Shown here: piece after piece, positions 25,564-33,692 of the stretch
How positions within the stretch are numbered: the stretch's first letter is position 1
How the letters are laid out: each line of letters starts with the position of its first letter
Source of the DNA: UBA7672 sp041166025
GTDB lineage: Bacteria > Pseudomonadota > Alphaproteobacteria > Caulobacterales > Hyphomonadaceae
Direction: 5' to 3'
Length of the DNA stretch: 36,273 nt
NCBI GenBank assembly: GCA_041166025.1
Contig: JBEAMJ010000055.1
Span: 1-36,273 of the forward strand
Program-made: the position numbers and the translations under genes
The notes under the pieces: generated by a model
Databases searched by the model: none
What the model was told of the DNA's origin: nothing
What the model saw: the letters and a program-made list of their open reading frames with translations, nothing else

Positions 25564-25899
25564 TTTTATCTGAGCGTCAACACGCCCTGACCTCAGCGGA
25601 TTGGCGAGCTGAGGCTCGGCTCAGGCCGCCGCGAACTTGATCTGGCGCATGCGGATCGACCGACCGGCCTGTTCAACAAAGCCTCACTGGAACAAATCTG
25701 ATCAACGAGAGGCCCGCGTGCTGAATATCGCTTGCTGAGCCCCAAGACTCGTCCCGGCAAGCGTGCGCGGCACTTCGGCATGATCGCCGCAGGCGCCTCC
25801 AAAATGTGAGCGCTATGTGGGGTCAGCGCTAACGCGGAGCTAGCGCCGCCAACCACTCTGAATTGCCTGCTCTATTTTTTCGGCGATGGATTTGACCGC
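25564..25899. other. intergenic stretch, nothing recognised
   Basis: About 340 bp with only short frames on both strands. Their composition is irregular and I see no motif or start signal. It could contain decayed gene or insertion-sequence remains, but I cannot name any. Confidence 0.3.
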
Positions 25900-26160
25900 T
25901 CACCCCGGACCCTCCGGACGCCTGCGGCAGCTTCGGTCCTGCGTCAGGAAATCGGAAAGCCTGCGAATCGCCGGCGCGGCGACCACGACGATCGGAACCA
26001 TCATTGCCCAGGAAAGCAGCCAAGCGCTCAACCAATGGCTGAAGAACGAATCCGGCGTAACCAATGTCGCACTCGCACTTGCGGAAACGAGCGCTGATGT
26101 CAGGCCCGACTGGAGAATGCCGAATACGTGGTGGACATATCTGCGCGGTATGCTCAGCAT
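25900..26160 (-). CDS. DUF2798 family membrane protein
   Basis: About 86 residues. It begins MLSIPRRYVHHVFGILQSG and contains FFSHWLSAWLLSWAMMVPIVVVAAPAIRRL, the layout of DUF2798 proteins: two membrane helices with an IPRR start and a W-rich second helix ending in a proline-containing strand. The function of the family is unknown. The start could also be ATG 26172; neither has a clear ribosome binding site. It lies about 140 bp after the SCP2-like gene and may be transcribed with it. Confidence 0.65.
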   Translation of the reverse strand: MLSIPRRYVHHVFGILQSGLTSALVSASASATLVTPDSFFSHWLSAWLLSWAMMVPIVVVAAPAIRRLSDFLTQDRSCRRRPEGPG

Positions 26161-26311
26161 CAACCAACCCATTTGAACATGCAGAAAAACGCGTGAGTCC
26201 TCAGCCCTGGATTCGATGTGTCCGATCAACGGCCATCAGAGATGCCTCACGCCGCCTGCCGGTACCTCATGCGCCGGTGAGCGAGGCTCTGCAGTCTAGG
26301 GAACCCCTTTG

Positions 26312-26614
26312 TCAGCTAAGGAGCGTGCCCAGCTGCATGGCAAGGCTCATGTCGCCTTCCACCTTTAGCTTTCCGGCCATGAACGCATTCATCGAGTTCA
26401 GCCTGCCGGCAGAGATGTCCAGAAAGTCTGATATGGCGACGCGGATAGTGCAGTCGGCCGCGCCATTCTCATTGTCGACAGTCGCAGGCTCCGATGAGCC
26501 GACGACCCGCACGCAGCCATCGTCGCCGAAACTGAACTTGATGGTCTTGCCCTTGATCCCGCCCCTGGCGGCCACGCGCGAGCTCATCTGAGCAGTGATT
26601 TGATCAAGTGTCAT
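26312..26614 (-). CDS. SCP2 sterol-carrier domain protein
   Basis: A 100-residue stand-alone SCP2-like domain. The C-terminal signature SMNAFMAGKLKVEGDMSLAMQLGTLL is the usual hallmark, preceded by a strand containing DCTIRVAISDFLDISAG. These domains bind hydrophobic ligands such as fatty acids, acyl-CoAs or sterols. In this island it may carry a lipophilic substrate or intermediate. An operator-like palindrome (26657-26673) lies 43 bp upstream of its ATG, placing it in the putative regulon. Confidence 0.85.
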   Translation of the reverse strand: MTLDQITAQMSSRVAARGGIKGKTIKFSFGDDGCVRVVGSSEPATVDNENGAADCTIRVAISDFLDISAGRLNSMNAFMAGKLKVEGDMSLAMQLGTLLS

Positions 26615-26656
26615 TTACGGCCCCTGCACCGTGCAGCAAAACGCCCACGGATATTT

Positions 26657-26673
26657 TGGCACGATGTATGCCA
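26657..26673. promoter_or_regulatory. 17-bp operator-like palindrome (island regulon site 5)
   Basis: TGGCACGATGTATGCCA has 5-bp arms and 7-bp spacing, the same form as sites 1-4. It is 43 bp upstream of the SCP2-like start. On the minus strand a TTGCAA lies 17 bp before CATACA, which overlaps the palindrome, so it could occlude a promoter. The promoter reading is tentative. Confidence 0.65.
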
Positions 26674-26699
26674 TCATATTTGACACGTTGCAATGAGAT

Positions 26700-27284
26700 T
26701 CAGGTCGCGCGGGCAACCGCGCGAGGCAGGGCGCCGGCCAAATCGCAACGCGTCGGGTTGCGGAAGCGCTGAGTGAAGCCGTATGCGCATCGGCGCACCA
26801 TGTGGTCGTGACTGGCTCCAAAGGTCGCCCTCGTCGTGTCTTCAGTGGCGACCTGTCCACACGCTGCCATGTCCCAGAGCGCCGAGGTCATTCTTGGTCG
26901 CTGACGGGAGACAATCAGCACATCACGCAGACATTTGGGCAGCACGCTCAGGAGCCGGCACGCCTCACCGCGATACTTTTCGATGATGCAAGGCGCACAG
27001 AGGAGAAGACCGATTCCGTGGTTTTCGCACCATACAGCGAGATCACTTGCAATGCAGGAGGTGTCGTTACCGGAGAGAAACACGACCGATGAGCCCTGGA
27101 TCTATCGCCAAGTCCGAACACATCCGGCGCGATCGCGCTTGTATCCGTCATATCGTCCGCTCGCATCGAGGCGTCGAGTTTTATGGAAATGATGCAACGC
27201 AAGAATTTGTCGAGGATGGCAAGCCGCAACTGCGGCGATAGGGTTGGATGGCTCCAGATCGGTCCTGCAGGAGTGACGCTGGGT
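26700..27284. other. stretch without recognisable gene
   Basis: Nearly 600 bp between the SCP2 regulatory region and the group II intron remnant. Frames of 110-130 codons exist on the minus strand (26700-27083 and 26948-27289), but they overlap one another and show no domain I can name. It may be the 3' part of a gene into which the intron inserted. Confidence 0.3.
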
Positions 27285-27327
27285 TGCATTCGCGGTAGGG
27301 ACGGCCATCGCTGGCCGCCCCCCGCAC

Positions 27328-27361
27328 AGATCCGGACGAGCGGGATTCCCGCATCCGGCTC
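27328..27361 (-). ncRNA. group II intron domain V
   Basis: A 34-nt hairpin starting GAGCCGGATGCGGG and ending CGTCCGGATCT. It has the catalytic AGC triad at its start and the two-base CG bulge on the 3' side. The canonical G-U pair near the base is replaced by a G-A mismatch (GGATC instead of GGTTC), a sign of decay. It lies immediately after the maturase stop, as expected. Confidence 0.65.
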
Positions 27362-28298
27362 CTACCTTGAGTGTCTGACGGCGAAGCGGACGTTCGGCCA
27401 GGGGTGAAGGATGCGCGGCTGAGGAAGCCAGTCGTTAGCGATCTTCCGTATCCGGTCCCATTCGTAGCGATCCTTCTGACTGCGTGTGCGAAGGGTGCGC
27501 AACCAGAGGCGCGTTACGTGGGCCCGGAAGGCCCCCAGCGCCGGCAGATTTGTCGGCACTGCGTGATACGCGAAGAAGCCCTTGACGACCTGCCTGAGCC
27601 ATTTTCCCTGTGTGGGGATCGGTGTCCAGGATGAAGTTCACGCGTCGGCTCGTAATCCCCACGACTAGCGCATCCAGCGCGTCGTGCTGGCCGCGTTGCG
27701 GGCGGAATCCGTAGCTGAACCCGAGGAAGTCCTCCTCTTAGATCGCGTTCAGCACCGCCGCGGTCGTCTTCTGGATGATTTTGTCTTCCAGGGCGGCGAC
27801 AGCGAGTGGGCGCGGCTTTCCATCGGCCTTCGGGATATACTGTCGCCCAGAGGGTTGCGCGCGATAGGCTCCGCGGTGGACCCGGTCGTGCACATCCGCG
27901 AGTTTCGGCTCGAAGTCTGCCTCGTAATCCTCCCAGGTCACTCCGTCTGCGCCGGGGGCGGCATCGCGTTTTAGCGCGAAGAACGCTTCCCAAAGCAGAT
28001 CGACGGTGACGTGGTGCAAGAGCGCTGTGACCTTCTCCTTCTTCCTTTGCCTTGTTGCTTGCCGTACGCGACCCAGCGCCTGTGACACACGCGCCCGGCC
28101 CAGGGTCCGGAGCGTGCTTTGCTGGTCCGCGTTCCTCTTGGTTCCCGTCCTTGGCTCCACCGGCTCCGCCGCCGGTTTCCCGGCTTTGTTCGTCGGCTTC
28201 GCAGCTACTACGGCGGGATCAGACTTCTCACGGCCGTGCATCATCGGCTTCGGCTCCTCGCCTTCCCGACGCGGACCAGCGAAGATGCATTCTGACAT
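27362..28298 (-). pseudogene. ltrA: group II intron reverse transcriptase/maturase, broken
   Basis: The N-terminal part is intact for 186 codons: LGRARVSQALGRVRQATRQR, ALKRDAAPGADGVTWEDYE, YRAQPSGRQYIPKADGK, then VLNAI. A TAA stop follows at 27738-27740, where relatives have a tyrosine. The same frame resumes with EEDFLGFSYGFRPQRGQHD and VNFILD. At about 27620-27625 the sequence jumps, in another frame, to PIPTQGKWLRQVVKGFFAYH and the C-terminal maturase region (RTRSQKDRYEWDRI, PRILHPWPNVRFAVRHSR). The central reverse transcriptase domain with the YADD motif, roughly 200 codons, is deleted. The gene has therefore suffered at least a nonsense mutation and an internal deletion with frameshift. 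Confidence 0.85.
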
Positions 28299-28650
28299 CG
28301 CCCATTGTCAGCCATGAGATCTCCCAGTTCCTGCACAAAGAGCGTTTTCGCATGCGAGGTTCGACGACCACGCCGGGCTGGTCGGGCGCTCGCAGATGAC
28401 GCGCCCTCCCATATTGCCTTCCGCTTCCCGCAAAGCGTCGGCACCCAGGATGAGACGAATTTCGCGGCTCAATGCCCGGCCTACGATCTCCCCTGCCGAC
28501 GCTTCGCCGGCGCGCTCGCGCGCTCCCACGGACGGCTCGGGGCCGATGTGGTTTGCTACTCCTTCATCGCAGTGGACTTGCACCACCTACTCCTTGCCAG
28601 TCTACTGGCGCTCGCAGGACCTCGCCCAGCAACCGGCATGGACTATCTGC

Positions 28651-29052
28651 GCTTGGCCCGAAAATTCGAATGCAGTCCAGTCGGATCCAAAACGCAGGGA
28701 CGCGCTCGAAGAGACGGGCCGATCAAACCGACGCGCGACGTCGGCTGCCTGAACACCGTTAGCAACGCGTGCGGCCGCTGCATCAACCTTGTCCATCGGC
28801 ACCTGCCTCGTCTTTGTCGCTCTTGGTCGGAACCACGCAGAGATTTTGCATGACACCGGGCATTGCGATCGAGGCAGTCGGGATCCGCTCTTGTCCGCTC
28901 TAACATCTCCGTCACCTCCAGCGGCGACAGAGCGCGCCAAAGGGCCAATCAAGAGCTCAGGAACTGCGTCGTCAGGGCCAGAGAGATCGATCGCAGGCGC
29001 GAGGGGAGACAAAATCTGGCGCGGCGCCAGCTACGGACACCGGGCGCCATAA
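28651..29052. other. stretch between intron remnant and serine hydrolase gene
   Basis: About 400 bp. The part nearest 28651 may still be intron 5' sequence or its exon. A minus-strand frame (28602-29012) covers it but runs into the intron and shows no domain I recognise. I cannot support a gene here. Confidence 0.3.
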
Positions 29053-30282
29053 TTAGGTAGCGGCAGGGGCCATCCCGACCGCGGCGGCGGCGATGGCGCG
29101 AAATACCGCGTTCTCTTCGGCCTCCGTCGGTGGATTGTTGGGATAGGCGGCGACCTGGGCGACGACCACGCCACGCTTGCGATCGACCCACAGGATCTGC
29201 CCAAACGCGCCTAGGGCCATCGCCTCCCCGTCATAGTCCTTTGGCACCCACCATTGCATGGCATAGCCGCGCGGCCTTTCGCCAGGCTCCTGAAAGTCGG
29301 CCTGCGGCCGCATGACGAGGTCGACCCAACCCGCTGGCGCAAGCCGATCGCCGGCGACCTGAAGATCGTCCAGATAGAGCTGCCCGAGATGGGCGAAATC
29401 CTGCAGCGTCGCCTGCAGGCAACAATGCCCGAACTGGACGCCAGCCTCGCCGTCCGCGTGTTTCGACCAAGTGGCGGCACCTGCGAAGCCTCCCGGACTC
29501 CAGAGCTTCTGCTGCACGATGTCGGAATAGCGCTGCCCGTATGCGCCACGAAGGACCGCCGACAGTACATGCGTGTCCGTGGCGAGGTAGTTGAAATCCG
29601 TGCCGGACGCGATCCGCGCACCCAGGCCGGCGGCGAAATCATCGAGATTCTCGCCCTGGAAGGCGAGCCGGACATACATGTCGTTCCGGTTGGGCCAGCC
29701 GCTATCATGGAAAAACTGCACGCCGGACGACATCATCGCCACATGCCGGATCGGCACACCTCCATATGCCGTTCCCCTGAATTGCGGTGCGTATTTCTGT
29801 ACGGGATCATCGAGGTTCGCGACCACGCCGTCCCTCAAAGCCGCTCCAAGGACAGTCACAGTGAAGCTCTTCGAAGCCGACCATAGTGAATGGCGCGTGT
29901 CCGGCGTAAGGCCGTTGCGGTAGACTTCAAAGACTACGCGCCCGCCATGCAGGACCAACAGACCATCGACATTCGCGCGCTCCAGATAGTCCCCGACTGT
30001 GCGCGTCTCGTCCGCATATCCGTAGCGAACGGTCTCCAGCGGCCGCAGCGTACGCAGATAGGTGCGGGGGGAGGCGGATGAATGAAGCTGATCCACCGGC
30101 CAGATCTTCTCGTAGTGCGTGAAGATCCAAGTACGGGTGGACGGGATCGCGTTGAGAAACCAGTATCCGGGCGCATGGTCCGCCCACGGTCGAAAGAGGA
30201 ACAGGATGAGCGCCACCATCAGGGCGAGGAGCGCAAGTCCCCCTATCGCCAGGATACGCAACACCGGCCGCATGCTTCGCAC
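29053..30282 (-). CDS. serine hydrolase of the beta-lactamase/NylB fold, membrane-anchored
   Basis: A 409-residue protein. One N-terminal membrane helix (ILAIGGLALLALMVALILFLF) precedes a class C beta-lactamase-like domain with the nucleophile motif S135-A-S-K138 (SLWSASKSFTVTVLG) and the second motif tyrosine Y232 (FNYLATDTH), where the canonical third residue Asn is Ala. Sequence around the motif resembles 6-aminohexanoate-dimer hydrolases (NylB) and esterases of this family rather than true beta-lactamases. It probably cleaves an amide or ester in the periplasm. The GTG at 30282 is chosen because AGGAGG lies 7 bases upstream. It starts 2 bases after the MFS stop, so it is the last gene of the selenoprotein operon. 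Confidence 0.85.
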   Translation of the reverse strand: MRSMRPVLRILAIGGLALLALMVALILFLFRPWADHAPGYWFLNAIPSTRTWIFTHYEKIWPVDQLHSSASPRTYLRTLRPLETVRYGYADETRTVGDYLERANVDGLLVLHGGRVVFEVYRNGLTPDTRHSLWSASKSFTVTVLGAALRDGVVANLDDPVQKYAPQFRGTAYGGVPIRHVAMMSSGVQFFHDSGWPNRNDMYVRLAFQGENLDDFAAGLGARIASGTDFNYLATDTHVLSAVLRGAYGQRYSDIVQQKLWSPGGFAGAATWSKHADGEAGVQFGHCCLQATLQDFAHLGQLYLDDLQVAGDRLAPAGWVDLVMRPQADFQEPGERPRGYAMQWWVPKDYDGEAMALGAFGQILWVDRKRGVVVAQVAAYPNNPPTEAEENAVFRAIAAAAVGMAPAAT

Positions 30283-30284
30283 CC

Positions 30285-31586
30285 TCAGTCCTCCTTTGCA
30301 GCTTCAATCCCCGCTGCCATGTTGCGCCCGCACAGGAAGAAATGCAGCGCGCTCCAGAAACCGAGGACATGGATTGAGAGCAGCGCGTACCGCAGCGAGT
30401 CGTCGCCGACGGCGGGCTTGAGCGCGTCGCTCACGGCGCCCACGATGAATGGACCGCAGCTGAGCCCCACTAGGTTCATGAACAGCATCTTCACGGCGGC
30501 GGAGATCGCTCGCATGCGCAAGGGCGCCAGGGTCTGTATCAGCGCCAGCGACGGGCCCAGAAAGAAGTTGCCGAAGAATACCGGCACAACCAGCCACGCC
30601 AGCGCCAGGGCCGGCGAGCCTGCAAGGTAGGCGACCGCGGTGAAGGGCAGCGAGATAAGCTGCGCGATACCGATCATCCAGACCCCGAATGCGGGATTGC
30701 GGGTCTGCAGCTTGTCGGTCAGCCAGCCGCCCGTGAGCGCGCCGACGCCGCCGACGACGCCAAGCAGCCCCGCTAGCAGAAACCCTGTTTCCATTTGCGA
30801 GAGCTGGTGGGTGCGCGCGAAAAAGGCCGGCTGGAACGCCGAAACGCCATAGGTCATCGTCGCCGAAACCGTTGACGCAAGGATGATGTGGCGCATTGCG
30901 AGGCTGCCCCACAAATAGCGAAGCGACTGATGCAGCGGGGGCGGTGTCGCGGCCGCCCGCCGGTTCTCCGAAAAGCCGCGGGGCGCTTCCTTTAGGGCCG
31001 CCGCCATGACAAGCGCCAGCAGAATCCCTGGAAAGCCGACCACGAAAAGCGCCGTCCGCCAACCATAGAGCTGGCTGACCACGCCTCCTGCGACCAGAGC
31101 CAGCAGCGTCCCCACGTTCGCGCCCATTGCGAGAACCGACAATGCGGAGGAGCGCTTCTCCGGCGGATAGTAGTCGGCCAGAATGGAGTGACTGGAGGGA
31201 TTGACCCCCGCCTCGCCAATGCCGACCCCAAAGCGGGCCAGCGCCAGCTGCCAGAAATTCTGTGCGAGGCCGGTCAGGAACGTCATTCCAGAAAAAATCG
31301 CCAGCGACCAGACGACGATGCGCTTGCGATTGCCGCGGTCGGCGATCAGCGCGAGCGGAATGCCAAGCGTGGCATAGAACATCGCGAATGCGAAGCCGCT
31401 CAGCAGCGCCAGGGATGTGTCCGAGAGGTTGAATTCCTTGCGTATGGGCTCCGCAAGAATAGACAGGATCTGTCGGTCGAGGATGGACAGCGCAAAGGCG
31501 AGGAAAAGAAGCAGGAGCGCGGTTCGCCGTTCGCGCAGGAATGCGAACGACTGGAGTGGGCGGCCGGTTTGCATTGAAGGGGTCAT
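30285..31586 (-). CDS. MFS transporter
   Basis: A 433-residue protein with about 12 hydrophobic segments. The cytoplasmic loop between helices 2 and 3 carries the family motif in the form GIPLALIADRGNRKRIVVW, and helices 4-5 carry RFGVGIGEAGVNPSSHSILAD, as in Spinster-like and anion-symporter MFS members. The substrate is unknown; an organic acid is plausible given the operon. The ATG at 31586 (MTPSMQTG) overlaps the stop of the dioxygenase gene by 4 bases (ATGA), so longer in-frame starts that would lie inside that gene are rejected. It should import the compound handled by the reductase and dioxygenase of the same operon. Confidence 0.87.
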   Translation of the reverse strand: MTPSMQTGRPLQSFAFLRERRTALLLLFLAFALSILDRQILSILAEPIRKEFNLSDTSLALLSGFAFAMFYATLGIPLALIADRGNRKRIVVWSLAIFSGMTFLTGLAQNFWQLALARFGVGIGEAGVNPSSHSILADYYPPEKRSSALSVLAMGANVGTLLALVAGGVVSQLYGWRTALFVVGFPGILLALVMAAALKEAPRGFSENRRAAATPPPLHQSLRYLWGSLAMRHIILASTVSATMTYGVSAFQPAFFARTHQLSQMETGFLLAGLLGVVGGVGALTGGWLTDKLQTRNPAFGVWMIGIAQLISLPFTAVAYLAGSPALALAWLVVPVFFGNFFLGPSLALIQTLAPLRMRAISAAVKMLFMNLVGLSCGPFIVGAVSDALKPAVGDDSLRYALLSIHVLGFWSALHFFLCGRNMAAGIEAAKED

Positions 31587-32428
31587 GCCGCCGCCAGCAC
31601 CTGGCACCTGCGCATCAGACGGCGGTGGCGGTCGTCGAACTCGTCTCGACGGTGCAGAACGGTGCGGTTGTCCCAGACGATGACATCCCCGACCTCCCAG
31701 ATATGGCGCCAGACAAGATGCCCGGGAGCCGCATGTTTCCACACCTCGTCCAGAAGGCGCTCGCTCTCCTCCAGCGACAGACCGACGACGTACGCCCAGT
31801 CGCGCCGCCCGAGAAACAGCGCCTTACGGCCTGATTCCGGGTGCGTGATGACCGCGGGATGGACGGCCCCAGGCGCCTCAACCGGCGAAGCGGGTTCGCT
31901 GTATCCCGCCCGCAGCTCGCCGATGCTAGTGTGCGAGGCGTCGTGCTTGATCGAAATGGTCTCCACGCGCGCTCTGAGGTCCGCCGGCATGGCCTGAAAG
32001 GCGGCGTGCTGGTTCACAAAATAGGTGTCGCCGCCCTGCGGGGGAATCTCCACAGAATATAGCACGCTCGCGGTCGGCGGCGTCGGGTTGTAGGTCATGT
32101 CGGAGTGCCATGAGGCCTCCGCATTGCCGAGCCCGCCAATTGGGCGGCCGTCTTCCTTGATGTTCGATATGACCGTGACAAACCGGCTGTCGAGTCGATC
32201 GCGCAAGGCCTCCGGCAGGCGGGAGTATCCTGGCATCTCTTCGAGGGGGCCAAAGCGGGCGCTGAATGCCTGCAACTGGTTAACGTCCAGCTTCTGGCCG
32301 CGCATGCGGATGACGCCGTGATCGAGCCATGCAGCGTAGATCGCTACGAACTCCGCTTCCGACAGGTTGGTGAGATCGACCCCCGAGATGTCAGCGCCAG
32401 TGTGGGAAGTGAGGGGCGTGATTTTCAT
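31583..32428 (-). CDS. TauD/TfdA family 2-oxoglutarate-dependent dioxygenase
   Basis: A 281-residue Fe(II)/2-oxoglutarate dioxygenase of normal family length. The iron-binding triad is H108-x-D110 (SWHSDMTYNPTPP) and the distal H259 (RTVLHRRDEF). An arginine about 11 residues later (R270) is positioned to bind 2-oxoglutarate. Members hydroxylate taurine, alkyl sulfates, phenoxyacetates or betaines such as gamma-butyrobetaine, using O2. ATG 32428 has GAGGAAG upstream and starts 13 bases after the selenoprotein stop. Its O2 requirement is notable beside a reductase family known from strict anaerobes. Confidence 0.9.
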   Translation of the reverse strand: MKITPLTSHTGADISGVDLTNLSEAEFVAIYAAWLDHGVIRMRGQKLDVNQLQAFSARFGPLEEMPGYSRLPEALRDRLDSRFVTVISNIKEDGRPIGGLGNAEASWHSDMTYNPTPPTASVLYSVEIPPQGGDTYFVNQHAAFQAMPADLRARVETISIKHDASHTSIGELRAGYSEPASPVEAPGAVHPAVITHPESGRKALFLGRRDWAYVVGLSLEESERLLDEVWKHAAPGHLVWRHIWEVGDVIVWDNRTVLHRRDEFDDRHRRLMRRCQVLAAA

Positions 32429-32441
32429 TGTGCTTCCTCGC

Positions 32442-33647
32442 TCAATCCTCGATGGCGTAGCGCGGGGCAAGCGCACGCGCGAAAGCAATGAGCAGTGGAT
32501 TGCCGCTTCCTGCGAAAGCGCCATGGATTGCCAGCATGGCGCGGCCCAGCTCGGTCTCCCGCCAGAGCAGGCGGTTGATCCCGTCGGGCGGATAGTCGCC
32601 CGGCTGGGCCGTCATCGCCTCAAGCCAGTAGACCTTCAGATCCTCCAGCGCGTGCTTGAGCGCCTTGAGGTCCCCAACAGTCGCCGCGCCGGCGTCCGCT
32701 GCTTCGCCGACCATGCGCGCGAGGTCCTCGACCGGCGCCTTTGCGGCGCCGAACGACGTGCGCTTGCGACGACGCAGGGAGAGTTCGTACCAAGGTCGAA
32801 TCATCAACAACTCGTTTGCAAGACGGGAAGTCCAGGTCAAAGGAGCGGCATCCGGAACGGCAAAATTGACTGGACAGAACACCCCGTCCGCCTCCCCTGC
32901 GTTCGGAGGAGCCGGCGCCATAGGCGCGTCCTCGGGAAAGTCTTCAAGCACCGGACCCTCAGGACGGTTCAGCAGGTCAAGCGCCGCAAGGATGACGCGA
33001 CGCTGGAACGCAGCGTCATTGGGTTTGCCCAGGGGCCGGCCCAGCGCAAAGCTTGTCCAGAGAAAGCGCGGGGGCTTCAGCGCTTCCGTGTTTTCGCGGA
33101 CTAAGCTGATGCCGGTGGTCTGCACGCCCTCGCTCTCAAGATAGTAGGCAATCGCGCATACTGCGCGGGTGCAATTGGGTCAGACGGGAGTTAGGAAGGC
33201 AGTGTCGACATGGTCGCGCTTCAGAAGTCCGGCCAGGTGGCGAACGCTGGCCTCATAGGCCTGCGGTAGCAGCATGGCCCCCATGAAGCTCACGTGCTGG
33301 CTCGCAAGCGAGCCAAGGGAGCCCTCATCAGCCAGCTCGCGAAAACGGTCGATGGGGAGGACAGTGTTGACGTCCTCGAGGAACCCGGTGCGGTCGAAAT
33401 TGGCCGAGGTGTGCGACATCACCAACTCGTCTCCCCTGAGATCGCCGGGAATCAGCCTGTAGCTGGCGTCCGTCAGCTCGAACGCCTCGTCGTCACGCAC
33501 ATGCAGTCCGGCCGTAGTGATCAGCACGACGCGGCGCCTGTTCATGGGGAGGTCGGCGCGGACGAACGGGGTGGGACCGAGCGGCTCCATCGCTTTGGCG
33601 CGGAGGTGCGCCCGTTCAAACTCCGGCAGGTCCGCAAGTCGAACCAT
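32442..33647 (-). CDS. GrdB/PrdB-like selenoprotein with in-frame UGA
   Basis: A 401-residue protein if the UGA at 33182-33180 is read as selenocysteine (U156). Sequence before it (VLITTAGLHVRDDEAFEL, YRLIPGD, VMSHTSANFDRTGF, VLPIDRFREL, HVSFMGAMLLPQ, FLTPV) and after it (PNCTRAVCAIAYYLESEGV, TGISLVRENTEALKPPRFLW) both match the selenoprotein B family of glycine, betaine, sarcosine and D-proline reductases. The UGA falls exactly at the redox motif U-x-x-C (U156-P-N-C159). Frame is kept across it, and a SECIS-like hairpin follows. The family reductively cleaves substrate C-N bonds using thiols. ATG 33647 has a strong AAAGGAGG site. Conventional gene calling would split it into two genes. First gene of an operon with the dioxygenase, MFS transporter and serine hydrolase. 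Confidence 0.85.
33148..33172 (-). promoter_or_regulatory. bacterial SECIS-like hairpin
   Basis: Directly after the in-frame UGA the minus strand reads 12 nt and then CGCGCA-GTA-TGCGCG, a perfect 6-bp stem with a GUA loop (33153-33167). A lower GCA/TGC helix is separated by a CC/AT internal loop. The loop begins 18 nt after the UGA and starts with G, matching the known bacterial SECIS rules (apical loop 16-37 nt from UGA, a G in its first positions). It would recruit SelB with tRNA-Sec. Confidence 0.7.
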
Positions 33648-33692
33648 ATCGCCCTCCTTTGGTCGCAGCAAGGAATGAGCAACGATCGATTA

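Larger units (their letters stand above)
27290..28650 (-). mobile_element. degenerate group II intron
   Basis: The element has an intron-encoded maturase remnant (27362-28298), a domain V hairpin just after it (27328-27361), and on the upstream side a structured non-coding segment with GGTGGTGCAAGTCCACTGCG followed by AACCACATCGGCCCCGAG, a hallmark of domain I in bacterial group II introns with this maturase type. The 3' boundary is near 27290, after a CCCTACCG stretch. The 5' boundary is only approximate, at about 28650. The maturase is broken, so the intron should be immobile. Confidence 0.7.

Noticed and set aside
26700..27289. Protein-coding genes on the minus strand (26700-27083, 26948-27289)
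   Set aside because: The frames overlap each other, have no recognisable domain and no ribosome binding site.
29053..30282. A true class C beta-lactamase resistance gene
   Set aside because: The SxxK motif is present, but the YxN motif is Y-L-A and surrounding sequence is closer to NylB-type amide hydrolases or esterases; it also sits in a metabolic operon.
32442..33671. Two separate genes (33180-33671 and 32442-33125) instead of one selenoprotein
   Set aside because: Both pieces are in the same frame. The 18 codons between them encode conserved family sequence (PNCTRAVCAIAYYLESEG), and the second piece has only a GTG with no ribosome binding site.
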